Below, one piece after another: positions 13,965 to 20,725 of a stretch of 25,799 nucleotides of DNA (the stretch's first letter is position 1; the number at the start of each line of letters is the position of its first letter). Location: contig CACXAK010000001.1 in NCBI GenBank assembly GCA_902765655.1, forward strand, positions 1-25,799, read 5' to 3'. The translations under genes and the position numbers were made by a program. This stretch comes from an uncultured bacterium (GTDB taxonomy: Bacteria; Cyanobacteriota; Vampirovibrionia; Gastranaerophilales; Gastranaerophilaceae). The notes below the pieces were generated by a model. That model worked only from the letters and a program-made list of their open reading frames with translations. It made no database searches and was not told the origin of the DNA.

Positions 13965-14348
13965 TTACCATTTAACTTTTTCAATAAGCTCTATTTCATA
14001 TCCGTCAGGATCTTTTACAAATGCAATTTTTGATCCTTTACCTGTCAAATCATATGGTTCATACAGATATTCATAACCGTATTTTTTTAATTTTTCACTA
14101 AATTCATCCATTGATTTTATGCCAAAAGCAAAATGTCCAAATCCGGTACCTATTTCATAGCCATCTTTTGGTGTTTCATCATTATATGTCAATTCAATCT
14201 GACAGCCAGATTCTCTGTCTGTTAAAAAATATAACCAGCAATCATCTAATCTTTTCTTTTTATCTAATTCCAAATCAAATAAGTTCTTATAAAAATCCAA
14301 ACTCTTTTCAATATCTTTTACTCTTATCATAGAATGTAAAAATTTCAT
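13965..14348 (-). CDS. gloA: Lactoylglutathione lyase (glyoxalase I), VOC superfamily
   Basis: Converts the hemithioacetal of methylglyoxal and a thiol (glutathione in the classical enzyme) to the S-lactoyl ester, detoxifying methylglyoxal. The 127-aa single-domain protein shows all four metal ligands of the E. coli-type enzyme: His5 (FLHSMIRV), Glu52 (QIELTYN), His72 (GFGHFAFGI) and Glu120 in the signature KDPDGYEIELIE. A strong AAAGGAGG precedes the ATG. Its promoter is 20-47 nt upstream, so the leader is only about 12 nt. The gene is divergent from the phosphate transporter operon. Whether this organism uses glutathione or another thiol cannot be told from the window. Confidence 0.93.
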   Translation of the reverse strand: MKFLHSMIRVKDIEKSLDFYKNLFDLELDKKKRLDDCWLYFLTDRESGCQIELTYNDETPKDGYEIGTGFGHFAFGIKSMDEFSEKLKKYGYEYLYEPYDLTGKGSKIAFVKDPDGYEIELIEKVKW

Positions 14349-14366
14349 ATAACCTCCTTTTTTGCC

Positions 14367-14395
14367 ATTATAAAGTAATTTTATATGTATGTAAA
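14367..14395 (-). promoter_or_regulatory. Promoter of gloA
   Basis: On the minus strand TTTACA (14395-14390), 17 bases, then TATAAT (14372-14367). The predicted start is about 12 nt before the gloA ATG, leaving room for little more than the Shine-Dalgarno. Confidence 0.7.
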
Positions 14396-14401
14396 TATTT
14401 G

Positions 14402-14430
14402 TTGCCAGTAAAAAATTTTTAAATTATACT
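14402..14430 (+). promoter_or_regulatory. Promoter of the phosphate transporter operon
   Basis: TTGCCA (14402-14407), 17 bases, TATACT (14425-14430), about 37 nt before the ATG at 14468. It is back to back with the gloA promoter, the two -35 boxes lying 6 nt apart. No Pho-box-like direct repeats were noticed. Confidence 0.7.
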
Positions 14431-14467
14431 GAACGTGTGTAACTAAAAAATTTAATCAGGCGGAATT

Positions 14468-16225
14468 ATGGATATATTTTCAATTTTTACACTGTTAGGG
14501 GGCTTGGCATTTTTCTTATATGGCATGGTTGTAATGTCAACAGGTCTTGAAAAAATTGCCGGCGGGAAAATGGAAAAATTGCTGGAACAATTGACATCAA
14601 ATCCGTTTAAAGGATTTCTTGTCGGTGCAGGAATGACTATTGCAATTCAAAGTTCATCTGCCGTTACAGTAATGCTTGTTGGGTTTGTAAATTCCGGTAT
14701 AATGAAATTATCTCAGACAGTTGCTATTATAATTGGTTCAAATGTCGGAACAACAGTAACATCATGGATATTAAGTTTGTCAGGTATTCAAAGCACAAAC
14801 TTTTTCCTGAGAATGTTAAAACCGGAATCGTTTTCACCGCTGCTTGCTCTTGCCGGAGTAATAATGCTTATGACATCCCGCAGTAATTTTTCAAGAAGAA
14901 AGCCAATCGGAACATTTTTGATCGGTTTTTCAATTTTGATGTTTGGTATGGGTTTAATGTCTTCATCAATGGCTCCGCTGGCAAACGATCCGAATTTTTC
15001 ACAAATACTGACATTATTTAAAAATCCATTATTTGGTTTGATGGTCGGTCTTGTGGTAACAATGATAATTCAAAGTTCTGCAGCTTCTGTTGGTATGTTG
15101 CAGGCGTTGTCGTTAACAGGAAGTATTTCTTATATGATAGCAGCACCAATAATTGCAGGTCAGCATATAGGAACCTGTATTACTGCAGTATTATCAAGTA
15201 TCGGAGTAAACACAAACGCAAAACGTGTAGCAGCGGTGCATGTTGCCTTTAATGTAATTGGTGCAATAATATTTTTGGTAATTTTTGAAATATGGTTGCA
15301 TACGTTTGAATACCCGCTCAAGCAAATGGCAAATCCGTTTGGAATAGCAATTGTTCATACAATATTCAGTATATTGGCCGCTTGCTGCTTATTCCCATTT
15401 AGAAAAGTATTAGAAAAAATTTCTTACATTGTGGTAAAAGACAGTGCGGAAGAGAAAGAGGTAATACTAGATGAACGTTTACTTCTTACTCCGTCAATAG
15501 CCATAGCACAGTGCTATAAAACGACAGCAGAAATGGCAAAACTAACAAGAGAAAGCTTGGTAATGTCCGTGCGACAGCTAAAACAATATAATCCTAAAAT
15601 TTCAGAAATAATTGAAAAAAATGAAGCAAGAATTGATAAATATCAGGATGTATTGGAATCATTCCTGCAAAAACTTTCTGCAAAAGAATTGACAGAAGAA
15701 GATTCAAATAAAATTTCTCAACTAATATTATCAATTTCTGATTTTGAAAAAATTGCCGATCATTCAACACATATAATGCAGGTTGCAGATCAAATGCACA
15801 GAAAAGAATGGGTACTTGCAGAAGAAACTGTTTCAGAACTTAAAAAAATAGTTAATGCAGTAAAAGAAGTATTTGATATAACAGTAAAGGCATTTATTTA
15901 TAATGATATAAGAACAGCTTACGAAGTTGAGCCGTTCGAACAGGTAGTAGATGATATAACTTACGTAGCAAAGAAAAATCATATAAAACGTGTAAAACGG
16001 GAAAAAGTTCATATAAGAAGAAATTTTGCATATGCGGAAGTATTAAATGATTTAGAGCGAATATCCGATCATTGTTCGAATATTTCTACAAATATGATAC
16101 AGTCAGAAAACTCTTCTATTCCAAAACATGAACTTAAAAAGAGTTTGAAAACAGAAGAAATCTCAAGTATTGCAAACAGGTTAGATGAGTTTAAAAATCA
16201 ATATTCATTGCAATTAATTGACTAA
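14468..16225 (+). CDS. Na+/phosphate cotransporter with C-terminal PhoU-like domain
   Basis: 585-aa inner-membrane protein of the NptA/YjbB (Na/Pi cotransporter, PF02690) family, moving phosphate across the membrane with sodium. The two inverted halves of the transporter each show the family motif: IQSSSAVTVM (QSSSA 61-65) with GSNVGTTVTSW (90-100), and IQSSAASVGM (QSSAA 202-206) with GQHIGTCITAV. About eight hydrophobic segments fill residues 1-320. From about 340 on the protein is soluble, helical and charged, matching the PhoU-like helical bundles (ISDFEKIADHSTHI and LNDLERISDHCSNIS are the two repeated PhoU signatures with E/D-x-x-x-D-H). AGGCGG precedes the ATG. First of three plus-strand genes with 13-15-nt gaps, hence an operon. 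Confidence 0.92.
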   Translation: MDIFSIFTLLGGLAFFLYGMVVMSTGLEKIAGGKMEKLLEQLTSNPFKGFLVGAGMTIAIQSSSAVTVMLVGFVNSGIMKLSQTVAIIIGSNVGTTVTSWILSLSGIQSTNFFLRMLKPESFSPLLALAGVIMLMTSRSNFSRRKPIGTFLIGFSILMFGMGLMSSSMAPLANDPNFSQILTLFKNPLFGLMVGLVVTMIIQSSAASVGMLQALSLTGSISYMIAAPIIAGQHIGTCITAVLSSIGVNTNAKRVAAVHVAFNVIGAIIFLVIFEIWLHTFEYPLKQMANPFGIAIVHTIFSILAACCLFPFRKVLEKISYIVVKDSAEEKEVILDERLLLTPSIAIAQCYKTTAEMAKLTRESLVMSVRQLKQYNPKISEIIEKNEARIDKYQDVLESFLQKLSAKELTEEDSNKISQLILSISDFEKIADHSTHIMQVADQMHRKEWVLAEETVSELKKIVNAVKEVFDITVKAFIYNDIRTAYEVEPFEQVVDDITYVAKKNHIKRVKREKVHIRRNFAYAEVLNDLERISDHCSNISTNMIQSENSSIPKHELKKSLKTEEISSIANRLDEFKNQYSLQLID

Positions 16226-16240
16226 AAAAAGGAATAAAAA

Positions 16241-16675
16241 ATGAAAATAAATTCAATTGATAAATACAGAATACAACCTTCAATGCAAGCAGGATTATAT
16301 TTTAGCAAAACTTCAAATGTAATATTTAATAAAAATGCAAATTATAAAACAGAAGAAATTGTAAAATTATCACAAGAAGGTTTCAAATATATAGAAGATA
16401 CAAAAACTCCCCAAATGATAAAAGAAAAATTTGCAAAAATACCTTTCATAAAAAATTTGGCGGAAAAATTTGATACATTTATATTTTTCAGAGAAATTCC
16501 AAAAGGTGCATATATGAATTTTGACAATTTTTCATATACAAAAATCAGCTGGGGAGATACAACAAAAAAAATGGCAGAAATAAGAAGAGCAGAAGGAAAT
16601 AGTCCAATATCACAAACTCTGGCAACAGAAAAAATGTTTAAAAATATAGAAAAAGAAACTTTTGTAAATATATAA
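16241..16675 (+). CDS. Hypothetical protein with MKINSI N-terminus, 144 aa
   Basis: Basic, Lys/Phe/Ile-rich soluble protein that I do not recognise. Start supported by AAAGGA seven bases upstream. The first residues MKINSIDKY resemble MQISSINN (9049 gene) and MITINPI (739-1017 gene), but the [TS]FG that follows in those is absent; a hydrophobic GLYFSKTSNVIF comes instead. The middle (TPQMIKEKFAKIPFIKNLAEKF) is amphipathic helix, then GAYMNFDNFSY. No cysteine, signal peptide or transmembrane segment. It is embedded between the phosphate transporter and the thioesterase with 15- and 13-nt gaps, so it is cotranscribed with them; that context does not give a function. Confidence 0.75.
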   Translation: MKINSIDKYRIQPSMQAGLYFSKTSNVIFNKNANYKTEEIVKLSQEGFKYIEDTKTPQMIKEKFAKIPFIKNLAEKFDTFIFFREIPKGAYMNFDNFSYTKISWGDTTKKMAEIRRAEGNSPISQTLATEKMFKNIEKETFVNI

Positions 16676-16688
16676 AAAGGAAAATACC

Positions 16689-17438
16689 GTGATAGAGAAA
16701 AAAGATAATTTTTATACATTAGAAAAGACATATCCGATTTCAATGGCAATGCACGATTTGCAGTATCGTATTAAACCTGCGGCATTATTAGATTTGTTGC
16801 AGGATATGGGCGCAAGAAATATTAAAGGAACACCTTTTGGAAATGTAGAACTTAATGCGCAGAATTTAGGATGGTTTTTGGTTCGTTACAGAATAGAATT
16901 TGATAAATATCCGCAAAATTTGTCGGAAATAAAATTCTTTACAGAAAATCGCGGGACTCAACGCCAAAGTGCATATCGAGATTTTGAAGCATATACAACA
17001 GATGGTGAACGACTATTAAGGGCTACAACATATTGGCTGATGGTAGATTTAGAATCAAAAGCACTTGTAAATATAGAGCAAAAATTCCCGGATATTACAA
17101 AATATCAAAAGCGGGAAAATGATGTAATTCTGAGAAAATTGAAGCCAATAGAAAATCCTGACAGTGAAGTAAAATTTCACGTTCGTTATGATGATTTGGA
17201 TATGAACGGGCATGTAAATAATGTTGTATATATGACCTGGGCAATGGAAGCTTTAAGTTATGAATTCAGAAACAATCACACAATAAAGGCAATTGATATT
17301 TATTACAAACACGAAATCAGATATGGCGAAGATGTTATTTCTGCCGTAAAAATCAATGAAGATAATACAACCGACCATTTGATAAAAAATGCTTCAAACG
17401 GTGAAGAATTGTGTTTGATAAGAGTTGAATATTGTTAA
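16689..17438 (+). CDS. Acyl-[acyl-carrier-protein] thioesterase (FatA/FatB family)
   Basis: Releases free fatty acids from acyl-ACP, ending chain elongation or recycling acyl groups. The 249-aa protein fits the bacterial members of PF01643: two hotdog halves, the first containing YRIKPAALLDLLQDMG and NLGWFLVRYRIEF, the second opening with RYDDLDMNGHVNNVVYMTW. In the latter Asp171, Asn173 and His175 occupy the catalytic positions known from plant FatB. Start is GTG at 16689 with AAGGA seven bases upstream. It is the last gene of the phosphate-transporter operon. Its stop codon overlaps that of the convergent WYL regulator (shared TTAA). Substrate chain length cannot be read from sequence. Confidence 0.9.
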   Translation: MIEKKDNFYTLEKTYPISMAMHDLQYRIKPAALLDLLQDMGARNIKGTPFGNVELNAQNLGWFLVRYRIEFDKYPQNLSEIKFFTENRGTQRQSAYRDFEAYTTDGERLLRATTYWLMVDLESKALVNIEQKFPDITKYQKRENDVILRKLKPIENPDSEVKFHVRYDDLDMNGHVNNVVYMTWAMEALSYEFRNNHTIKAIDIYYKHEIRYGEDVISAVKINEDNTTDHLIKNASNGEELCLIRVEYC

Positions 17439-18397
17439 AAATTCTTTAAGCAATTTTGCAGGTATTGCTTGTATTCATCGTGAAGAGATTTTGGTGCAAC
17501 AATTTTGCATCCGTCTCCCCATCTGAAAACATGCCATATAATTTCTTTGTTTCCGCTTGCTTTAAATGTAACTGTATATGTTCCGTCATCATTAAATTTC
17601 CCCTTTTGTGTCGGATGAAAATTAAAATTACTTGCTTCCTGAGCCAATTCTTTTGAAAATAAAAGTTTCACATTCAAAATTTCGCCGTGATAAACTCCAA
17701 AAGATTCTTTTGCATATTCCTGAAGATTAAAATCACCTTTATCAAAAGTTTTTTCGGAAAGTTTTAAATCTGAAAATTTATGTAAAAGAAAATTATAAAT
17801 CCCGTCACCTTTAGCTTTTTCTTTTGCGATGAGATAAATTTTTTCTCCATAAATCATTCCAAGCGGTTCAAGAGTTCTTTTTTTATCGTGATAAATTCCT
17901 GTTACAATTTTTGACGATTGGAGTGCTTTTCTTATAATTTCCAGCGTTTCAATATTAATATTGTATTGAGGCATTTGCCGAACGGCATAACCTTCTGTCT
18001 GCATAAAAAGCTCGATATTTTCTTCCGCATTTGTTTGTCGTTTATTTGTTAATGCTTTTATTTTTGTGATAGTGTCGGTTAGTTCTTTTTTAAGTTCTTT
18101 ATTTGTTGTGCGTCTTTGCATTTGTTCAAGATTGGCAATTTCCTTGGGCTGAAAGCTGATAAGAGATGAAATTACATTATTGGAAAAACCCCAATGTTTT
18201 AAAGTATCATTAGTTTCAATTTCATCAACTTCCGGGAATATATTCAGCAAGCTGTCACGCATACGTTCTGCTGTTCTGCGTGAAACGGCATATCTTTCCA
18301 TAATATCAGATATTGTAATTCCCTGAACCTTTGATGCCATATATGTTGCCAAATCTATAATATCCGAAACTCTTGAATATCTTGGTTTATCCAACAT
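17435..18397 (-). CDS. WYL-domain transcriptional regulator (HTH + WYL)
   Basis: 320-aa DNA-binding regulator. Residues about 8-60 form a helix-turn-helix (TISDIMERYAVSRRTAERMRDSL). A linker to about 150 is followed by the WYL domain (EPLGMIYGEKIYLIAKEK, with IYLIA in place of WYLVA, then LHKFSDLKLSEKTF) and a WCX-type C-terminal domain (SFGVYHGEILNVKLLFSKELA, VFRWGDGCKIVAPKSL). WYL domains are known to sense ligands, often nucleotides or single-stranded DNA, and control defence, repair and metabolism. AAAGGAG seven bases before the ATG supports the start. The stop overlaps the convergent thioesterase stop. It is divergent from the small membrane protein at 18491, a possible target; no classic defence system is adjacent. 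Confidence 0.9.
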   Translation of the reverse strand: MLDKPRYSRVSDIIDLATYMASKVQGITISDIMERYAVSRRTAERMRDSLLNIFPEVDEIETNDTLKHWGFSNNVISSLISFQPKEIANLEQMQRRTTNKELKKELTDTITKIKALTNKRQTNAEENIELFMQTEGYAVRQMPQYNINIETLEIIRKALQSSKIVTGIYHDKKRTLEPLGMIYGEKIYLIAKEKAKGDGIYNFLLHKFSDLKLSEKTFDKGDFNLQEYAKESFGVYHGEILNVKLLFSKELAQEASNFNFHPTQKGKFNDDGTYTVTFKASGNKEIIWHVFRWGDGCKIVAPKSLHDEYKQYLQNCLKNF

Positions 18398-18490
18398 AAA
18401 AAACTCCTTTCAAAAATATACCCGTTTTTGACGTATTGATATCTTAGCATAAAAGCATCGAAAGTAAAAATATTTTAAAGGAGAAAGAAA

Positions 18491-18781
18491 ATGAAAAATT
18501 TATTGTATCATTTTACGATGTTATTCAATGCTCTTGGCTTTTTATTCAGTTTATCTTTAGTTTTTTATTTAAATCTTGAAAATATCTTATTTTTACCGAT
18601 TATTGCAATAAGCTGTTTTATTTTTGGAATATCGTTTGCATTGGTATTAGCCGATTTTTTGCAGACAAAACATTCGTTAAAAACAAAAAAAATATCTCAC
18701 TATATTCCGAATAACAGTAAAGTAGTCATTGATTACAAAGACTACTTTACTTCCAAAAAATCTGATTTTATTATCGGGTAA
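18491..18781 (+). CDS. Small membrane protein, 96 aa
   Basis: Two hydrophobic segments are evident, about residues 8-28 (FTMLFNALGFLFSLSLVFYL) and 32-56 (FLPIIAISCFIFGISFALVL), followed by a basic, soluble tail of about 40 residues ending KKSDFIIG. The layout (two helices, short cytoplasmic basic tail) recalls LapA-like small proteins, but I cannot assign a family. A strong AAAGGAG precedes the ATG by seven bases. Its last 66 bases contain a perfect 12-bp inverted repeat. It is divergent from the WYL regulator and convergent with the HTH gene, one base separating the two stop codons. Confidence 0.75.
   Translation: MKNLLYHFTMLFNALGFLFSLSLVFYLNLENILFLPIIAISCFIFGISFALVLADFLQTKHSLKTKKISHYIPNNSKVVIDYKDYFTSKKSDFIIG
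18716..18751. repeat. Perfect 12-bp inverted repeat inside a coding end
   Basis: AGTAAAGTAGTC (18716-18727) and GACTACTTTACT (18740-18751) are exact reverse complements with a 12-nt spacer. They lie within the codons for SKVVIDYKDYFT near the end of the small membrane protein gene. No T-run follows on either strand, so a standard terminator is unlikely. Confidence 0.7.
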
Positions 18782-18782
18782 T

Positions 18783-18989
18783 TTACTTTTTAGGAACAAA
18801 CTTTAAATCATATCCGAGAATATCTGCAATAATTAACATTTCTTTGTGTGAAATTGTTTCTTTATTCAATTTATTTGACAAATTTTGAACAGAATAATTT
18901 TTATTTAATTTTTTCCCAAGAATAGATGCTAATTCAGTTAATGTAATATCAACGTCAAGTAATACTTTTTTTAATTCATTCATTATCAT
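18783..18989 (-). CDS. Small helix-turn-helix (Cro/CI-like) protein, 68 aa
   Basis: The whole protein is one HTH domain of the lambda-repressor-like type: LTELASILGKKLNKNYSVQNLSNKLNKETIS covers the turn and recognition helix, and EMLIIADILGYDLKFVPKK is the closing helix and tail common in small Cro/CI-like proteins that appear in phage-related and chromosomal loci. GAGGA about eight bases before the ATG at 18989 supports the start; an ATG two codons later is also possible. It is divergent from the 19141 gene. An AT-rich imperfect palindrome in that gap (19028-19050) could be an operator. No phage genes are nearby, so it need not be of phage origin. Confidence 0.8.
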   Translation of the reverse strand: MIMNELKKVLLDVDITLTELASILGKKLNKNYSVQNLSNKLNKETISHKEMLIIADILGYDLKFVPKK

Positions 18990-19060
18990 AGAATATTCCT
19001 CAAAGATATATAAAATTATATTCTATCGTTTAAGTTTAAATAAATTAAACAAAGGTATAA

Positions 19061-19088
19061 TTGAAATTTATACAAAATAATTTATAAT
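19061..19088 (+). promoter_or_regulatory. Promoter of the 19141 gene
   Basis: TTGAAA (19061-19066), 16 bases, TATAAT (19083-19088). The transcript would begin near 19095, about 46 nt before the ATG at 19141. Confidence 0.6.
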
Positions 19089-19140
19089 TAAATATATTGG
19101 TGTAATATATGTTTATAAAACTTTACTATTGGAGAATATT

Positions 19141-19380
19141 ATGAATGAAGAAAAAAAAATTTTAAAAAGTGAAGATCAAATAAAGAATATATATGAAAAA
19201 ATTACACAGATAGAGAGTTATCTGAATATAATCACTTGTGCAACAGAAAACGATTTTGAAATACCAAATATTGAAGATATAAGAAAAACATTAATAATTG
19301 CATCAAGTTTTATAAATGTATTAGAACAAGATGTAATAGATTATATGGATTATTTGCAAAGCAATAATTTATATGATTAG
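19141..19380 (+). CDS. Hypothetical acidic helical protein, 79 aa
   Basis: I do not recognise this protein. Start set at ATG 19141 (MNEEKKILKSEDQ), which has GGAG six bases upstream; a TTG four codons earlier is part of that ribosome binding site. The protein is acidic and predicted helical throughout (QIKNIYEKITQIESYLNII, FINVLEQDVIDYMDYLQ), like a short four-helix or coiled-coil protein. It follows a good promoter and is divergent from the small HTH gene, which may control it. Its TAG stop overlaps the stop of the convergent 85-aa gene. Confidence 0.7.
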   Translation: MNEEKKILKSEDQIKNIYEKITQIESYLNIITCATENDFEIPNIEDIRKTLIIASSFINVLEQDVIDYMDYLQSNNLYD

Positions 19381-19634
19381 CTTTTTTTGAATAAAGCTGC
19401 AATTTTGTCAAAAACTTTTTTATGCCATGGTTTATCCCAATCAAAAAAAGCTTTCTGAACATCTTTAAGTTTTAAAATTCTTCCCGTTCTCAAATAAACA
19501 TTCCTTGGAGCAAGGTCAGGGTGTTGTTTATAAAATTTTTGACTGTTCACATTCAATTTGGAACGAAACATCTGCGGCTTCGTCTTTGTTTTCCGAATAT
19601 AATTCAGTGTTTGTTGTGATATTTTAAAATTCAT
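19377..19634 (-). CDS. Small basic hypothetical protein directly after fabD, 85 aa
   Basis: Very basic protein (Lys/Arg-rich, for example YIRKTKTKPQMFRSKLN and a terminal FKKS) that I do not recognise. Its ATG follows the fabD stop with no base between (TAA-ATG on the minus strand), and no Shine-Dalgarno is apparent, so translation is probably coupled to fabD. The C-terminal part contains aromatic-rich FFDWDKPWHKKVFDKI. A nucleic-acid or membrane-surface binding role would suit the charge but is only a guess. The stop overlaps that of the convergent 19141-19380 gene. It could be a lineage-specific companion of fabD. Confidence 0.65.
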   Translation of the reverse strand: MNFKISQQTLNYIRKTKTKPQMFRSKLNVNSQKFYKQHPDLAPRNVYLRTGRILKLKDVQKAFFDWDKPWHKKVFDKIAALFKKS

Positions 19635-20579
19635 TTATACGCTTGCCATCTCTGCTTTTAATGCTTGTATGGTTGCTTCTAAAGAGTCTTTATCAAATAC
19701 ATTGTATGTTTTTACTTCAGGATTAATTTTTTTGTTAAGACCCGCAAGCACTTTTCCCGGCCCAAATTCAATGAATGTGTCAACGCCGTTTTTAATCATA
19801 TTTTCAATAGTCTGAGTCCAGTGAACTGATGATGAAATTTGTCTTGGCATTTTGTTTCTGAAATCTTCAGCCGCAATTGTCGCCGCAGCATCAACATTTG
19901 TAACAACCGGAACAGATGCACTTGTGATATCTAAATCTTTTACGTATTCTCCGAATTCAGCACTTGCTTCACTTAAAAATTTAGAGTGAAAAGCTCCGGA
20001 AACAGCCAAAGGAACAAATCTTCTTGCTCCTGCCTGAGTCAAAAGTTCTCCTGCTTTGTCTATCGCTTTATCATCCCCTGTTAATACAACCTGAACAGGA
20101 GAGTTATAGTTTGCGACATCAATGTAACCTTCACTTGATGCATCTTTTAAAGCTTTTTCAATACTGCCTTCGGGAGCATTTAATACAGCTGCCATTTTGC
20201 CTTTGTTAACTTTATTCATTAAAGTTGCACGCTTTTGAATTGCTTTAAGTGTTGTTTCCAAATCCATAACCCCTGAACAAAACATTGCACAGTATTCTCC
20301 CAAACTGTGACCTGCTGTAAAATTTGGGGATAAATTCATTTCAGAATTAAAAGCTTCTAAGGCCGCAATAGACATAGTAACTATTGCCGGCTGAGTGTTT
20401 ATTGTTTGCTTTAAATCTTCTTCCGGTCCTTCAAAACATATTTTAGTAACTTTTTTGCCTAAAACTTCATCTGCGGTATCAAAAACTTTTTTTGCCGCAG
20501 CAAAATTTTCATATAAATCTTTTCCCATACCAACTACCTGAGCTCCTTGCCCCGGAAAAATAAAAGCCAATTTATTCAT
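19635..20579 (-). CDS. fabD: Malonyl-CoA:[acyl-carrier-protein] transacylase
   Basis: Transfers malonyl from CoA to ACP, supplying the extender unit for FabF. Start set at ATG 20579 (MNKLAFIFPGQGAQ) with GAGG nine bases upstream; the frame to 20612 would add 11 charged residues. The 314-aa protein shows the family residues at the positions known from E. coli: Gln11 (PGQGAQ), Ser92 (GHSLGEY, nucleophile), Arg117 and His198 (SGAFHS). The C-terminal block FIEFGPGKVLAGL is also typical. It is divergent from dnaN and coupled to a small basic gene downstream. Unlike in many bacteria it is not beside acpP/fabF, which lie 15 kb away. Confidence 0.97.
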   Translation of the reverse strand: MNKLAFIFPGQGAQVVGMGKDLYENFAAAKKVFDTADEVLGKKVTKICFEGPEEDLKQTINTQPAIVTMSIAALEAFNSEMNLSPNFTAGHSLGEYCAMFCSGVMDLETTLKAIQKRATLMNKVNKGKMAAVLNAPEGSIEKALKDASSEGYIDVANYNSPVQVVLTGDDKAIDKAGELLTQAGARRFVPLAVSGAFHSKFLSEASAEFGEYVKDLDITSASVPVVTNVDAAATIAAEDFRNKMPRQISSSVHWTQTIENMIKNGVDTFIEFGPGKVLAGLNKKINPEVKTYNVFDKDSLEATIQALKAEMASV

Positions 20580-20696
20580 AATAATATCCCTCTTAAATTT
20601 ATGTTCTTTCAATAGTTCAATTATACAACAAAAATATATGTTAGTATTAAATGTAATATTGTTAATACAATTGTTTATTTTTATTTATGTTTATTA

Positions 20697-20702
20697 TATA
20701 AT
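20697..20702 (+). promoter_or_regulatory. Probable -10 box of dnaN
   Basis: A perfect TATAAT lies 24 nt before the dnaN ATG. The best -35 at 17-base spacing is TTTATT (20674-20679), a weak match, so the promoter is tentative. Confidence 0.4.
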
Positions 20703-20725
20703 TTACTCAATAAGGAGTAGGGTAT

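Noticed and set aside
18783..18989. Small Cro/CI-like gene as sign of a prophage
   Set aside because: No integrase, structural, lysis or replication phage genes are present in the window; small HTH genes also occur as ordinary chromosomal regulators.
19028..19050. GTTTAA...TTAAAC palindrome between the HTH gene and the 19141 gene
   Set aside because: Only the outer six bases match well and the region is very AT-rich; kept as a mention under the HTH gene, not as a separate site.
20580..20725. fabD-dnaN divergent gap as a replication origin
   Set aside because: dnaN suggested it, but there is no dnaA, no cluster of TTATNCACA-type boxes and no neighbouring recF/gyrB; it looks like two back-to-back promoters.
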